The position numbers were made by a program, and so were the translations under genes. Shown in pieces: positions 11,580 to 22,497 of a stretch of 64,000 nt of DNA. How positions within the stretch are numbered: position 1 is the stretch's first letter; each line of letters starts with the position of its first letter. The notes under the pieces are model-generated. The model worked only from the letters and a program-made list of their open reading frames with translations, made no database searches and was not told the DNA's origin. The stretch is from the NCBI GenBank assembly GCA_037447655.1, contig JBBHKE010003061.1, forward strand, positions 1-64,000, read 5' to 3'. This DNA is from Zygnema cylindricum (Eukaryota; Streptophyta; Zygnematophyceae; Zygnematales; Zygnemataceae).

Positions 11580-12170
11580 TACCTACATTTTATTTTTATT
11601 TTTGAACAAAATTACAAAGAAACTCGCCAATATGCTTCACAGGTATGGGTGGTAACATAGACCATTGAATATTTATTCACGAAGCATTCACTTCAAAAAA
11701 AATTGTAACTTGGCAATCCACCTCGTGGATGTGGGTTGTCAGTACAAAAACATTAGAGTCGAGACACCTCTAGCAATGAACCTACGTGCCACAGATGGCA
11801 ACCAACGTGCGACAGATGGCAACCAACAAAATTCAGAAAAATTTGCACATGATATATACATTCAAAAGTTTAACCGAAATCACAAAAGTAATCTTGTAAA
11901 GTACTTTAGCAACGCTATTTTTGGTAAACGCGCTTTGGTCACACTATTTCTAGCAATGCTCGTTCGAATGCGAAAAAAACACGAGCCCTAAAAAATGAGC
12001 TCGTATTTCTCAAAGGCGTCTACAAATAGTAGAAAAGTTGTATTATACAATGACCTAGTACGCAAAAAAATATATTATGTTGAATTTGGTTGGTGTGAAA
12101 ATCAATGACGATTTTTTATAGCTGATAGTAACTTACGTGGTACCACTCAATGTTGAACATATGGATTACA
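11580..12170. repeat. Second copy of the 9.6-10.4 kb dispersed repeat
   Basis: Aligns in direct orientation with 9600-10340: TTATTTTTATTTTTGAACAA-type start, hairpin relic, a reduced minisatellite, CACGAGCCCTAAAAAATGAGC, then a TACGTGGTNCCACTCAAT block. Diverged and without a coding frame. A non-autonomous element or a local duplication would both fit. Confidence 0.55.
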
Positions 12171-12460
12171 AGCTTTGCGCGATAAAACTTCCTTCGAATT
12201 GTAGCATCTTGTAATGTTGGTTGTACAAGTAAAACATTTCATTATGGAACATAGGCTAAAGTTACTAAATAACTAATGTAAAAAAACAATAAGTGTTAAT
12301 GACTCTATTTTGGGTTTAAAATGTTAACGCCAACAAATATTAGGGCTAATTTATACATATAAGACTAATTTGGTTACACATCCTCCTATTGAACATGTGA
12401 GAACAAGTTATTACGTTTTTGAATGGGAATCAAATATAAGTGTGCTTTTACATTGCGACC

Positions 12461-13426
12461 TATAACTCTGTGACCTCCATTGGTCCACAGAATGTCTAGT
12501 TTATATGAAGCCTCTAAGACAATATTTTCCCTAGTGAATTTCAGACTGAATAAGTGCCACCATGGCAGGCAAAAACTCTAACCAAGTATACCCTTGTGTA
12601 GCCTGGACTCCTTTGAGTCTGAAGCAAAAAAAAATGCTGAAACTGCTCCCGTGAGCATTAAGTTATGGGTGGCCAAATATGGCCTATAAATACAAAAGGT
12701 CTCTGAAAGAGAGGTGCCTCAAAAAGTCTAAGCCCCAAACTCCCTCTCAAAATCTCCTACTACGAGTGTAACTAGCCAATCAAAAGACTGTAAGGTACAA
12801 GAAGGTTCAGGTATCGCAGTACTTCTTGTACGGCCATAGTACGGCATGGCCGCCCAGCTAACGTGTGTCATTTCCTGAGCGGTAGTTGCTCTGCTTGTAA
12901 TATCTGTTGTCCAATCACGACTTGCCACGTGTCATCCGCCGACTTTGGTTTGGAAACCGCCAAATGCTTATTCCGGTATTCCGGCTGTATTGTGAGCCAT
13001 CGATCGCGAACGACATTTGATTTCGTCCGTTGAAATTCAATGTTGTTTCATTTATTTCGTGTGGTACAATATTTCCTGTGGTCCTGCACATTTCATGTTT
13101 ACTTTGGGCCGTAATATGTTAAATGAAGTATGTTGCTGTGCAATATTATAAATTCAAATCAATGAAATTATATCTAACGCGTCATCAAGACCTAATGGAT
13201 AAGGCGAACGGCTATGCCGTACGGCATTTATCCAGAAGGTCATAGGATCAAATTGTTTCCTCTACACCAAGCTTTCGCAACGGGCTTTGTCTCCTTCTCC
13301 CTATGCCTATCACCTTGTCAACCTAAGGCAGCCGTGGCTGCCAGTCTTTAATGACTACGACAAGTATAAGGACTCTAGGTAGACCATAGCCCAAAAGAGA
13401 TAGAGTATAAAATACCCTTTTAAACA
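12461..13426 (-). repeat. D-array LTR 1 (3' LTR of unit D1)
   Basis: Ends on the upper side at AACA before CTCCCCTTATTTT (the polypurine tract in reverse) and on the lower side at TATAACTCTG, a variant of the usual TGAAACTCTG. It resembles the E LTR at 61574-62481. The tRNA-like module is at about 13188-13260 on the plus strand, with CCTAATGGATAAGGCG as in plant tRNA-Arg D arms and a degenerate B box AGGATCAAAT. Confidence 0.8.
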
Positions 13427-14387
13427 CTCCCCTTATTTTCTAATCTATCTTTTGCTTTAGTCCACACTTCTCCCTAGAAAATACTAACTTGAGAGAAGGA
13501 ACCGGTTTAGTCATGATGTATGCTACCATCTCCCCATCTGTTCTATATTGTCGTGCATAAGTGAGAAGCAAGGTGAACTATGCATCCTAACCAACCAAGT
13601 CATGCTCACAATCATATATACAAACGAAAAATAAATGAAAACAGAAAAATAGATATACATCGTGCAAAAGAATAAAAGTGAGTATCCCATAGGGAAATCA
13701 TTAATTTTATCTTTTCCGATTTCACTTATCGATCCTATATCTGACTTTCTCATTTCTAAGTCATACACTCTACACTTCTCGACATCCTCAAACACCTCGT
13801 CTCTCTTTACTTCCTTTAAACCTCCAAAAGCACATAATTGTTTCCGTGGAATTTTTGTGTGCTTTTCTCTTTTTCCCATATTACTGATGCGGAGAAGCTC
13901 CAACATATCTTCACCCTCTTTCTCCTCTTCCCGTTCTTCCTCCTAATCAACATTCCAACTTCTAAATTCTTCCAAACAAGGGCATTCCTATATATAATGA
14001 CCCGGTTCCCTACAAAAGAATCAAACCCCCTTTTTCAAAGCTCTCTATTCTTTTCCTCTCCCTCTCTTTCTACCAAAGTTCCGATAAGATTTACCTTTGT
14101 CTTTCTTCCTCTCATCACGCTTCCGCTCGTCACCGTTGTTCCTCTCATCACACTTCTACCAATCACCACCAGCTGTAAATGCATTTACCTTGTCACTTCC
14201 CCTACGAAGCTCCAAATTGCTTTCCCTCACAAGAATTATCCCCATGGTAAAGCTCCAAGTCCATGAGGAGCCATCCATTGCCTCCATACGACAAATGATG
14301 TTTTCGAACTCATCTGGGAGTTTCATAAGGAGTGTATTAATCTTCCTCTCCTCAGATTCTACATATACCGCACTAGCAAGCTCAACA

Positions 14388-14512
14388 TGTAGAAATTAAT
14401 GGTTTTTAAGTATTTTCTAGGTCTGAATAGAAATAAAGAAGCCGAGGCAGTCTACCTCTAACTTCTCTCTCCAACTCTCAAACTTGTCGCAGTCACTGAG
14501 AAATTGGAGAGG
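14388..14512 (+). repeat. 125-bp 5'-terminal piece of an A-family LTR inside D1
   Basis: Starts exactly at the A LTR terminus TGTAGAAATTAATGG and stops after GAAATTGGAGAGG. Compared with D2 and D3, about 150 bp of gag sequence is missing at the right junction. Because the outer edge is the true LTR end, this is best read as an A insertion later deleted together with flanking D1 sequence. Confidence 0.85.
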
Positions 14513-14953
14513 AGTGCTTCCCATATCTCTAAAGACTTCATTAAGTTTACAAGAGTGATAGCTATGGACTTAGACACGTTTCTAAGTGTGAGATGCTTTG
14601 CTATAGTGTTTTTGTATTCCCATATTTTTTTGTCGTTTTCTTTGGTTTTAATCCCCACAAGTGGAACCATAGTCAAGAGCTTAGCTCCCCTCACCATCAG
14701 TGTTCCTTTTCCTTTCTCCCATTTTCCCCTTTCCATGGCAATGATTTTCCCTTCACTTTCCTTTGCATCTGAACTCCGATTAATTTTCTCGGTAACCCCA
14801 GATGATTCTCCATAGTGATTTCCTCCAAAGCCTTGTGGAGGAAACCTCACTTTTCATGAAACAATTCCCCATAAGTGCTTATCGAAAAACAATCCCTCCA
14901 TCATAAATCCCTTATAAGTGAAGCGTGTTTCATCAAACATAGGCACCGTAGAT

Positions 14954-14968
14954 GGTGGGCCCATAACC
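14954..14968 (-). other. Primer-binding site of D1
   Basis: GGTTATGGGCCCACC on the minus strand, abutting LTR 2. Same half-tRNA initiator-Met site as in A1. Equivalent sites are at 18061-18075 (one mismatch) and 22483-22497 (perfect). Confidence 0.88.
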
Positions 14969-16139
14969 TGAAACTCTGTGTGCTCCATTGCCCACAGAAA
15001 TCGCAAATCCAAAAGAAGCTTATCTAGATAGTGCCGACTCCAAGTTGATATAAACCCAAATGATTGACCCCTTGACAATCAAAAACCCATTATAGTGTCA
15101 CCCTTGTGAAATAAGACTTTTTGTGTGCTTAGTTCCACCACAGAATGCAAAGTTAGAATATGAGTTTTGGACACATTCACCCACTTTGACTTTCCCTTAT
15201 AAATGTAGCCACCCTGGAAGGAAAAAACTCTGACCGACTACACCCCTATAGCCTAGACTCCCTTGAGTCCGCAACAAAAAGAATCACTAAAAATGGTCAA
15301 GTAAATTGATAGTTATAGTTTCCCAAAGTTAGCCTTTTATACAAGGTGCTCTCTCAGAGAGGCGACTACCTACCAGAAATATTCTAAGTCTAATTCCCTC
15401 TCTAAAACTCTATCTACTGATTTACGACACCAATTAAATTACTGTGCCGTACAAAAAAGTACAGGTGTCCGTGTACTTTCTGTACAGCCATCGTACGACA
15501 TGGCCAAAATGTCGACACATGTCATATCCGGATATGTTCTTGTAATCTCCGAAGTTGCCGCGATCCAATATCATTGTTCCACGTGTCATCCTATGTGGCA
15601 ACGAGCGCAAACGGACGAGATCCTCTTTCGTGATCTTGGCATCCTTTTTGGTCGTCCGATCGAAACTAAATTTCAATCGTAGCCGTCATAATTACTTGCG
15701 CGGTATTTGTTTCGCTATCGAAACAAAGTGTGCGGTATTTGTTTCTTCTCCGTACTCTATATAACTGAATCTATGCATCCCGAATGAAGTTCCAGCTGAA
15801 TGAATCAGTCTACGTGTAAGTATTTATATAATTATTAAACCCTATATCATTCAACACTAGTCTTAGACTAAACGGTTAAGGCTAACGGCTAGTTAGACAA
15901 ACGATAGGTACTCGGATCAAATCTTCGATCCGTCAAAATCATTTAGGTAACTTTATCAAGGTTTGCCTTCCTGTCCTCTTTGGACAGCCTACGCAACAAT
16001 GGATCTAACTCTTCCTCAGTCTTCAGTGACTGCGACAAGTGTGGGGACTTGAGTGAAGAGTTAGAGGCAGGTTGTTAGTGTCTCCTCTTTGCTTTTTATT
16101 TTACAATCTCTAGATCTAGAAAATACTTGAATTTCAACA
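14969..16139 (-). repeat. D-array LTR 2, shared by units D1 and D2
   Basis: Serves as 5' LTR of D1 (primer-binding site on its low side) and as 3' LTR of D2 (CTCAGCTTATTTT, a polypurine variant, on its high side). The tRNA-like module is at about 15865-15936: A-box-like CGGTTAAGGCTAA and B box GGATCAAATC, on the plus strand and hence antisense to the element. Confidence 0.85.
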
Positions 16140-16183
16140 CTCAGCTTATTTTCTAGTCTACTTTACTTTCAACTCCCATCAAA

Positions 16184-16250
<67 letters not shown>

Positions 16251-18060
16251 CCTTTCCTTTTTCATTTTTCCTTCATGAAGCTTCAAGGGAATTCCTTTAT
16301 ATTTAAGAAAGTGTATAAGATGACCAAAAATAATTTCATCTTGTTGATTATACATTTTATTTTGCATGCCACTTTTCAAAAACCCGAGCAAATATTTTAT
16401 CCACCTCCTCCCCTTTTCATCCAACCAAAATCCACTTTCCCCTTTGCATGTCCAACAGTCAGCCCCTTCCCCAATGTGCAACACATACCCGGATGATAAC
16501 CCTTTTACAGGCACATCTTCACAAGTGACATCATACCAAGTAGTGATGTCAAATCCACCCCCCGTCAAATATTCCAAAAAATCACTAGTCCTCACTAAGT
16601 TCCTTGTGAAATCTACATCTTCCGAACTCATATTGTCATCCATGATAATTATCTCATTTTCTGAATTTACCTCACTCTCTCCCATGGATTTCTTTCCATT
16701 ATTGCTTTCTATTTTTACTCCCAAAAAATATTTATCCTCCCTTTAGCATATATTCATATATTCCTCTTCTCCCCTATCCTTTAGAACCACTTCTAATTTC
16801 ACTTCCCCCTTTTCTTCGAAATCTGTTGAAGTCTCCCTTTACGACCAGTTTTCTGTTTCCTAAATATCTATGAAACTATCCTCAATATTTTGAACTCCCT
16901 CAAGTATCTCCTCTCTCTTTACTTCCCTTATACCTCCAAAAGCACACTGTTGTTTACGTGGAATTTCTGTGTGTTTTTCTATCTTCCCCCTAGTACCGAT
17001 GCGGAGAAGCCCCAACATATCTTCATCCTCTTTATCCTCTTCCCCTTCTTTCTCCTCATCCACATTCAAACTTCTAAGTTCTTCCAAACAAGGGCATTCC
17101 TCTATATAATGACCCGGTTCCCTACAAAAGAAGCAAACCCCTTTTTTCAAAGCTCTCTATTCTTTTCCTCTCCCTCTCTTTCTACCAAAATTCCGATAAG
17201 GTTTACATTTGTCTTTCTTCCTCTCATCACGCTTCCGCTTGTCACCGCTGTTCCTCTCATCACGCTTCCGCCAATCACCACCAGCTGTAAATGCATTTAC
17301 CTTGTCACTTCCCCTACGAAGCTCCAAATTGCTTTCCCTCACAAGAATTATCCCCATGATAAAGCTCCAAGTCCATGAGAAGCCATCCATTGCCTGCATA
17401 CCACAAATGATGTTTTCGTACTCATGTGGGAGTTTCATAAGTAGTGTATTAATCTTCCTCTCCTCAGATTCTACATATCCCGCACTAGCAAGCTCAACAT
17501 ATAGCGCAGCAATATCATTGCAAAACTCTATCAGGCTACCGCCTTTATAAATATAGGCATCTATTTATTGCTTTACTAATTGCTGCCTTTGAATAGTCTC
17601 ACTCTTATAAATCTGACTTAGTGCTTCCCATATCTCTAAAGACTTCATTAAGTTTACAAGAGTGATAGCTATGGACTTAGACACGTTTCTAAGTGTGAGA
17701 TGCTTTGCTATAGTGTTTTTGTATTCCCATATTTTTTTGTCGTTTTCTTTGGTTTTAATCCCCACAAGTGGAACCATAGTCAAGAGCTTAGCTTCCCTCA
17801 CCATCGGTGTTCCTTTTCCTTTCTCCCATTTTCCCCTTTCCATGGCAATGATTTTCCCTTCACCTTCCTTTGCATCTGAACTCCGATTGATTTTCTCGGT
17901 AACCCCAGATGATTCTCCATAGTGATTTCCTCCAAAGCCCTGTGGAGGAAACCTCACTTGTCCTGAAAGAGTTCCCCATAAGTGTTTATCGAAAAGCAAT
18001 CCCTCCATGATAAATCCCCAATAAGTGAAGCGTGTTCCATCAAACATAGGCACCGTAGAT
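16140..18060 (-). pseudogene. Deleted Copia internal region D2 (gag fused to RNase H relic)
   Basis: Gag from MSPPSTVPMFDGTRFTYWGF (18071 downward), stop TAA at 17565-17567, gag continuing with YIYKGG, zinc knuckle CFFCREPGHYIEEC (about 17097-17138), an acidic stretch, PRKQQCAFGGIREVKREE, then a jump into decayed RNase H (16724-16179: DITTWYDVTCEDVPVKG, SSGYVLHIGEGADCWTCK). Catalytic RNase H residues and the STMEAEYMA block are gone. The same TAA occurs in D3, so the stop is older than the split of the two copies. Confidence 0.85.
16190..16247. repeat. (TA)n microsatellite, about 28 units
   Basis: Uninterrupted TA repeat inside the 3' end of the D2 internal region; it explains the Ile-Tyr run at the end of the minus-strand frame. 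Confidence 0.98.
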
Positions 18061-18075
18061 GGTGGGCTCATAACC

Positions 18076-19256
18076 TGAAACTATGTGTGCTCCATTGCCC
18101 ACAGAAATCGCAGATCCAAAAGAAGCTTATTTAGATAGTGCCGACTCCAAGTTGATATAAACCCAAATAATTGACCCCTTGAAAATTAGAAACCCATTAT
18201 AGTGTCACCCCTGTGAAATAAGACTTTCTGTGTGCTCAGTTCCACCACAGAATGTAAAGTTAGAATATGAGTTCTGGACAACATTCACCCACTTTGAATT
18301 TCCCTTAAAAATGCAGCCACCCTGGTGGGCAAAAACTCTGACCGACTACACCTCTGTGTAGCTTCGACTCCCCTGATTCCGCAGCAAAAAGAATCACTAA
18401 AAATGGTCAAGTTAATTGATAGTAATGAATGGTCAAAGATGACCATTTGTATAAGAACTCTCTTGGAGAGAGGCTGCTACCTACTTAATTTTCTAAGTCC
18501 TATTTTCTCTCTAAAACTCTATCTATTGATATACGGCACCAATCAAATTACTGTATCGTACAGAAAAGTACAGGTACCGATGTACTTTCTGTACAACCAT
18601 CGTACAACATGGACAAAATGTCGACACGTGTCAAATCGGGATTTGTTTTCGTAATGTCTGGAGTTGCCGCAATCAAATGTTATCGCGCCATGTGTCACAA
18701 AATGTGGCGATGATCTTAAACCGCCGCGATTGTCTTCCGCGATCTCGGCATCCTTCGTGGCCGTCAGATCAAAACTAAATTTCAATCGTAGCCATCATAA
18801 ATACTTGCGCGGTATTTTTTTCGCTATCGAAACAAAATGCGCGGTATCTGTTTCTTTTCCGTACCGTACTCCGTACTCTACATAACTAAATCTATGCATC
18901 CCGAATGAAGTTCCAGTTGAATGAATTAGTATACGTGTAAGTGTTTATATAATTATTAAACCCTTTATCATTCAACACTATCTTAGACTAAATGGTTAAG
19001 GCTAACGGCTAGTTAGACAAATGGTAGGTATTCAGATCAAATCTTGGATCCGTCAAAATCTTTTAGGTAACTCTATCAAGGTTTGCCTTTATGTCCTCTT
19101 TTGACAGCCTAGGCAGCGATGGATCTAACTCTTCCTCAAGTCTTCAATGACTGCGACAAGTGTGGGAACTTGAGTGAACAGTAAGAGGCAGGTTGTTAGT
19201 GTCTCCTCTTTGCTTTTTATTTTACAATCTGTAGACCTAGAAAATACTTGAATTTA
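18076..19256 (-). repeat. D-array LTR 3
   Basis: 5' LTR of D2. The upper end reads ACTTGAATTTAAAAGGAATG instead of ...TTCAACA, so the last few bases were lost where it meets the reverse-transcriptase fragment. tRNA-like module at about 18985-19056 with TGGTTAAGGC and AGATCAAATC, followed by TTTT. Confidence 0.82.
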
Positions 19257-19461
19257 AAAGGAATGTCATCTTGATATCCATCTGGTGTACTTGCATATCT
19301 TCTGCTGTCGCTATATTGAGAAGTATTCAAACGGAGGGAAACTTGACGACTAGAGCAAAAGTTTCCTCGTTGTCAATTCCTTCTTTTTGGGTAAATCCTT
19401 TTGCCACTAACCGAGCCTTGTATCGCTCTTTGGTGTTATCTAAGTTAAGTTTCAATTTAAA
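19257..19461 (-). pseudogene. Orphan reverse-transcriptase fragment between two LTRs
   Basis: Minus-strand translation gives [30 protein letters not shown], a stop in place of the residue after FPSV, then HQMDIKMTF: the N-terminal fingers of Copia reverse transcriptase. It is the only enzyme-domain piece in the array besides RNase H relics, and shows that an element with pol once stood here and was deleted from both sides. Confidence 0.88.
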
Positions 19462-20643
19462 TGAAACTTAGAGACCTCCATTGGCCCTCAGAGTAAGCAG
19501 ATCCAAAAGAAGCTTATCTAGATAGTGCCGACTCCAAGTTGATATAAACCCTAATGACTGACCCCTTGACAATCACAAAACATATTGTAGTTTCACCCCT
19601 GTGAAATAAGACTTTATGTGTGCTCAGTTCCACCACAGAATGCAAAGTTAAAATATGAGATTTGGACACATTCACCCACTTTGACTTTCCCTTAGAAATA
19701 CCGCCACCCTGGCAGAAAAAAACCTTGACCGACTTCACCCCTGTGTAGCCTGGACTCATCTGTGTCCGCATCAAAAAGAATCACTGAAAATGGTCAAGTA
19801 AATTGATAGTTATGGCTGCCCAAAGTTAGCCATTTATACAAGGTGCTCTCTCAAAGAGAGGGTCCTATCTGCCAAATTTTTCTAAGTCCTATCTCCCTCT
19901 AAAACACTATCTACTGAAGTACGGCACCAATCAAATAACTATGTTGTACAGAAAAGTACAGGTGTCGGTGTACTTTCTCTACGACCATCGTACAACATGG
20001 CCAAAATGTCGACACATGTCATCTCCAGATTCGTTCACGTAATCCTTGGAGATGCCGCAATCCAATGTCATTTTGCCACGTGTCATCCTATGTGGCGATG
20101 ACCGAAAACCGCCGAAATCTTCTTTCGCGATCTCGGCATCTTTTTCGGCCGTCCGATCAAAACAAGTTTTCGATCGTAGCCGTCATAAATACGTGCTCGG
20201 TATTTGTTTCGTGTTCAAAACAAATGTCGGTATCCGTTTCATATACATTAAACCGTACTCCGTACTATCTATAACAGTATCTATGCACTACGTATATATT
20301 TCTAGTTAAATGATAAAGTCTAAGTGTAACTAACTAAATAATTATCAAACCTTATATGTCTTAATACTAGCGCTAGACTAAACGGTTAAAGCTATCGGCT
20401 ATGATTGTTTCACAGACGGCAGGTACCAGGATCAATTCCTGGGTCCGTCAACTAACTTTTGGTAAGTCTACCTAATTTACCCCCTGTCTTCTCTAGAGAG
20501 CTTAGGCAGCCATGGCTCTAGCTCCCTATCCAGCCTTCAGTGACTACAACAAATGTGGGGGCTTGGAGAGGGGAGTTAAAGGCAGATTGCCTCTGCCTTT
20601 TTCTATCCTATTTACAGACCTAGAAAATACACAAATATCAACA
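19462..20643 (-). repeat. D-array LTR 4 (3' LTR of D3)
   Basis: Starts TGAAACTTAGAGACC and ends ATCAACA before the tract CTCCCCTTATTTT. It carries the best-formed tRNA-like T arm of the window (20426-20442). Confidence 0.87.
20375..20455 (+). promoter_or_regulatory. tRNA-like module in D LTR 4 (antisense to element)
   Basis: A-box-like CGGTTAAAGCTA (20383-20394) and, 34 bases on, a full T-arm shape: stem CCAGG (20426-20430), 7-base loop ATCAATT, stem CCTGG (20438-20442), preceded by GGTA. The B-box core GATCAATTC fits GWTCRANNC. TTTT follows within about 15 bases. The loop begins ATCRA as in eukaryotic initiator tRNA rather than TTCRA. Whether it is transcribed is unknown. Confidence 0.6.
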
Positions 20644-22482
20644 CTCCCCTTATTTTCTAGTCTATTTTCCTTTCAACTCCCACACAAAAAAAAACCAAAA
20701 TACTCCCTCCCAATTTTTTTTTTCTTTTTTCTTTTCTTTTTTCCTTTTCCTTTTATAAACCTTTATGATAACACCCTCATATTTTAAAAGGTCCATTAGA
20801 TGAGCTGAAATAAACATTCGATCTTGCTGATCACATATTTTATTCAGCATCCCAATTTTCATAACCCCGAGCAAAGATTTTATCCACCTCATCACTTTTT
20901 CATCCACACACAACCCGATTTCTCTCTTGCAATCCAAACATCCAGCCCCATCTCCAATCTCCAACATATACCTAGATGCTAACCCTTTTACAGGCACACC
21001 TTCATAAATACCATCACTCCCTTTAGCGATGTCAAACCCATTACCCGCAAAAATTGAACTTTCCTCACTCTCTCCCATGGATTTCTTTCCACTATCAGTT
21101 TCTGTTTTAATTCCCAATAAATATTTCTTCTCCCCTAAACCTTTAATCAAATATTTCTCTTCTCCCCTATCCTTTAAAACCTCCTCTATAATTAATTCTC
21201 CCCTTTCCTCGGAATCCGTTGAAGTCTCCCTTTCCGACCAGTTTTCTGTTTCCAAAATATCTATGAAACTATCCTCAATATTTTGAACTCTCTCAAGTAT
21301 CTCCTCTCTCTTTACTTCCCTTATACCTCCGAAAACACATTGTTGCTTTCGTGAAATTTTTGTGTGCTTTTCTCTCTTCCCCATACTACTGATCCGGAGA
21401 AGCTCTAAAATATCATCCTCTTTCTCCTCTTCTTCTTCTTCCTCCTCATCCACATTCCAACTTCTAAATTTTTCCAAACAAGGGCATTCCTCCTTATAAT
21501 GACCCGGTTCCCTGCAAAATAAGCAAACAACTTTTTTCGAAGCTCCACTTTGTTTTCTTCTCCCTCTTTTTCCACCAAAGTTGTGATAAGGTTAACCTTT
21601 GTCTTTCTTCCCCTCATCACGCTTCCGCTTGTCACCACCATTGCTCTCATCACGCTTCCGCCAATCACCGTCGTTCCTCTCATCACGCTTCCGCCAATCA
21701 CCACCAGCTATAAATGCATTCACCCTGTCACTTCCCCTACGAAGCTCCAAAGTGCTTTCCCTCAAAAGAATTATCCCCATGGTAAAGCTCCAAGTTCATG
21801 AGGAGCCATCCATTGCCTGCATACGACAAATGATGTTTTCGTACTCATCTAGGAGTTTCATAAGTAGTGTATTAATCTTCCTCTCCTCAGATTCTACATA
21901 TCTTGCAGTAGCAAGCTCAACATATAGCGCAGCAATATCATTCCAAAACTCTATCAGGCTACCGCCTTTATAAATATAGGCATCTATTTATTGCTTTACT
22001 AATTGCTGCCTCTGAATAGTCTCACTCTTATAAATCTGACTTAGTGCTTCCCATATCTCTGAAGACTTGGTTAGACTTAAAAGAGTGATAGCAATGGACT
22101 TAGACACATATCTAAGTATGAGATGTTTTGCTATAGTGTTTTTGTATTCCCATATTTTTGTGTCATTTTCTTCAGTTTTAATCCCTACAAGTGGTACCAT
22201 AACTGAGAGCCTAGCTCCCCTCACCATAGGTGTCCATTTTTCCTTCTCCCCTATTTTCCCATCCACGGAAAGGTTTTTCCCTTCACCTTCCGTTGCATTT
22301 GAACTCCGGTTGATATTCTGGGCAGCCCCAGATGATTCTCATAGTATGCTCCTCCAAAGCCAGGTGGCCGATATCTCACTTGTCCCGAAACAATTCCCCA
22401 TAAGTGTTTCTCGAAAAGCAATCCCTCCATTGTAAACTCCTAATAAGTGAAGCATGTTCTATCAAACATAGGCACCCTAGAT
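20644..22482 (-). pseudogene. Deleted Copia internal region D3 (gag plus fused relic ORF)
   Basis: Gag from the primer-binding site downward with a stop early in the leader; a readable part is 22266-21988, ending at the same TAA as D2. Gag continues (21780-21592), then a stop where D2 has Lys, the zinc knuckle CLFCREPGHYKEEC (about 21480-21525), and an open 271-codon frame to 20662. Three extra RKRDE-type repeats at 21610-21712 lengthen the basic region relative to D2. No protease, integrase or reverse-transcriptase core. Confidence 0.84.
20662..21477 (-). CDS. 271-codon open frame: acidic gag tail fused to RNase H relic
   Basis: Longest intact frame in the D array. It begins just after the zinc knuckle with an acidic run, continues through KISRKQQCVFGGIREVKREE, a scrap of the reverse-transcriptase C-terminus (KKYLLGIKTETD corresponds to KYILGIQVERD in A1), then an RNase H-like segment with DGAGCLDCK and MRWIKSLLG, and ends in a Lys-rich low-complexity tail that runs into the poly-T tract near the polypurine site. 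The STMEAEYMA block and catalytic residues are missing. It is probably a by-product of in-frame deletions and may not be translated; upstream stops cut it off from the gag start. Confidence 0.45.
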   Translation of the reverse strand: MEKFRSWNVDEEEEEEEEKEDDILELLRISSMGKREKHTKISRKQQCVFGGIREVKREEILERVQNIEDSFIDILETENWSERETSTDSEERGELIIEEVLKDRGEEKYLIKGLGEKKYLLGIKTETDSGKKSMGESEESSIFAGNGFDIAKGSDGIYEGVPVKGLASRYMLEIGDGAGCLDCKREIGLCVDEKVMRWIKSLLGVMKIGMLNKICDQQDRMFISAHLMDLLKYEGVIIKVYKRKRKKEKKKEKKNWEGVFWFFFVWELKGK

Positions 22483-22497
22483 GGTGGGCCCATAACC

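Larger units (their letters stand above)
13427..14968 (-). pseudogene. Deleted Copia internal region D1 (gag plus RNase H tail)
   Basis: Reading downward from the primer-binding site: gag N-terminus MGPPSTVPMFDETRFTY, a stop at 14854, more gag to about 14513, a 125-bp foreign LTR piece, gag from about 14387, the zinc-knuckle region near 14000, then PRKQLCAFGGLKEVKRDE, and finally the extreme RNase H C-terminus (GEMVAYIMTKPVP, then KCGLKQKID and a stop at about 13443). Protease, integrase and reverse transcriptase are absent. The deletion end-points differ from those of D2 and D3. Confidence 0.82.

Noticed and set aside
13662-14399. Several plus-strand ORFs rich in Ser, Phe and Leu
   Set aside because: They are the antisense of Copia gag in unit D1; the minus-strand frames match gag and the zinc-knuckle region. 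The same holds for plus ORFs at 16890-17550 and 21550-21973.
16179-16300. Ile-Tyr repeat protein tail
   Set aside because: Translation of a (TA)n microsatellite at the end of a decayed element.
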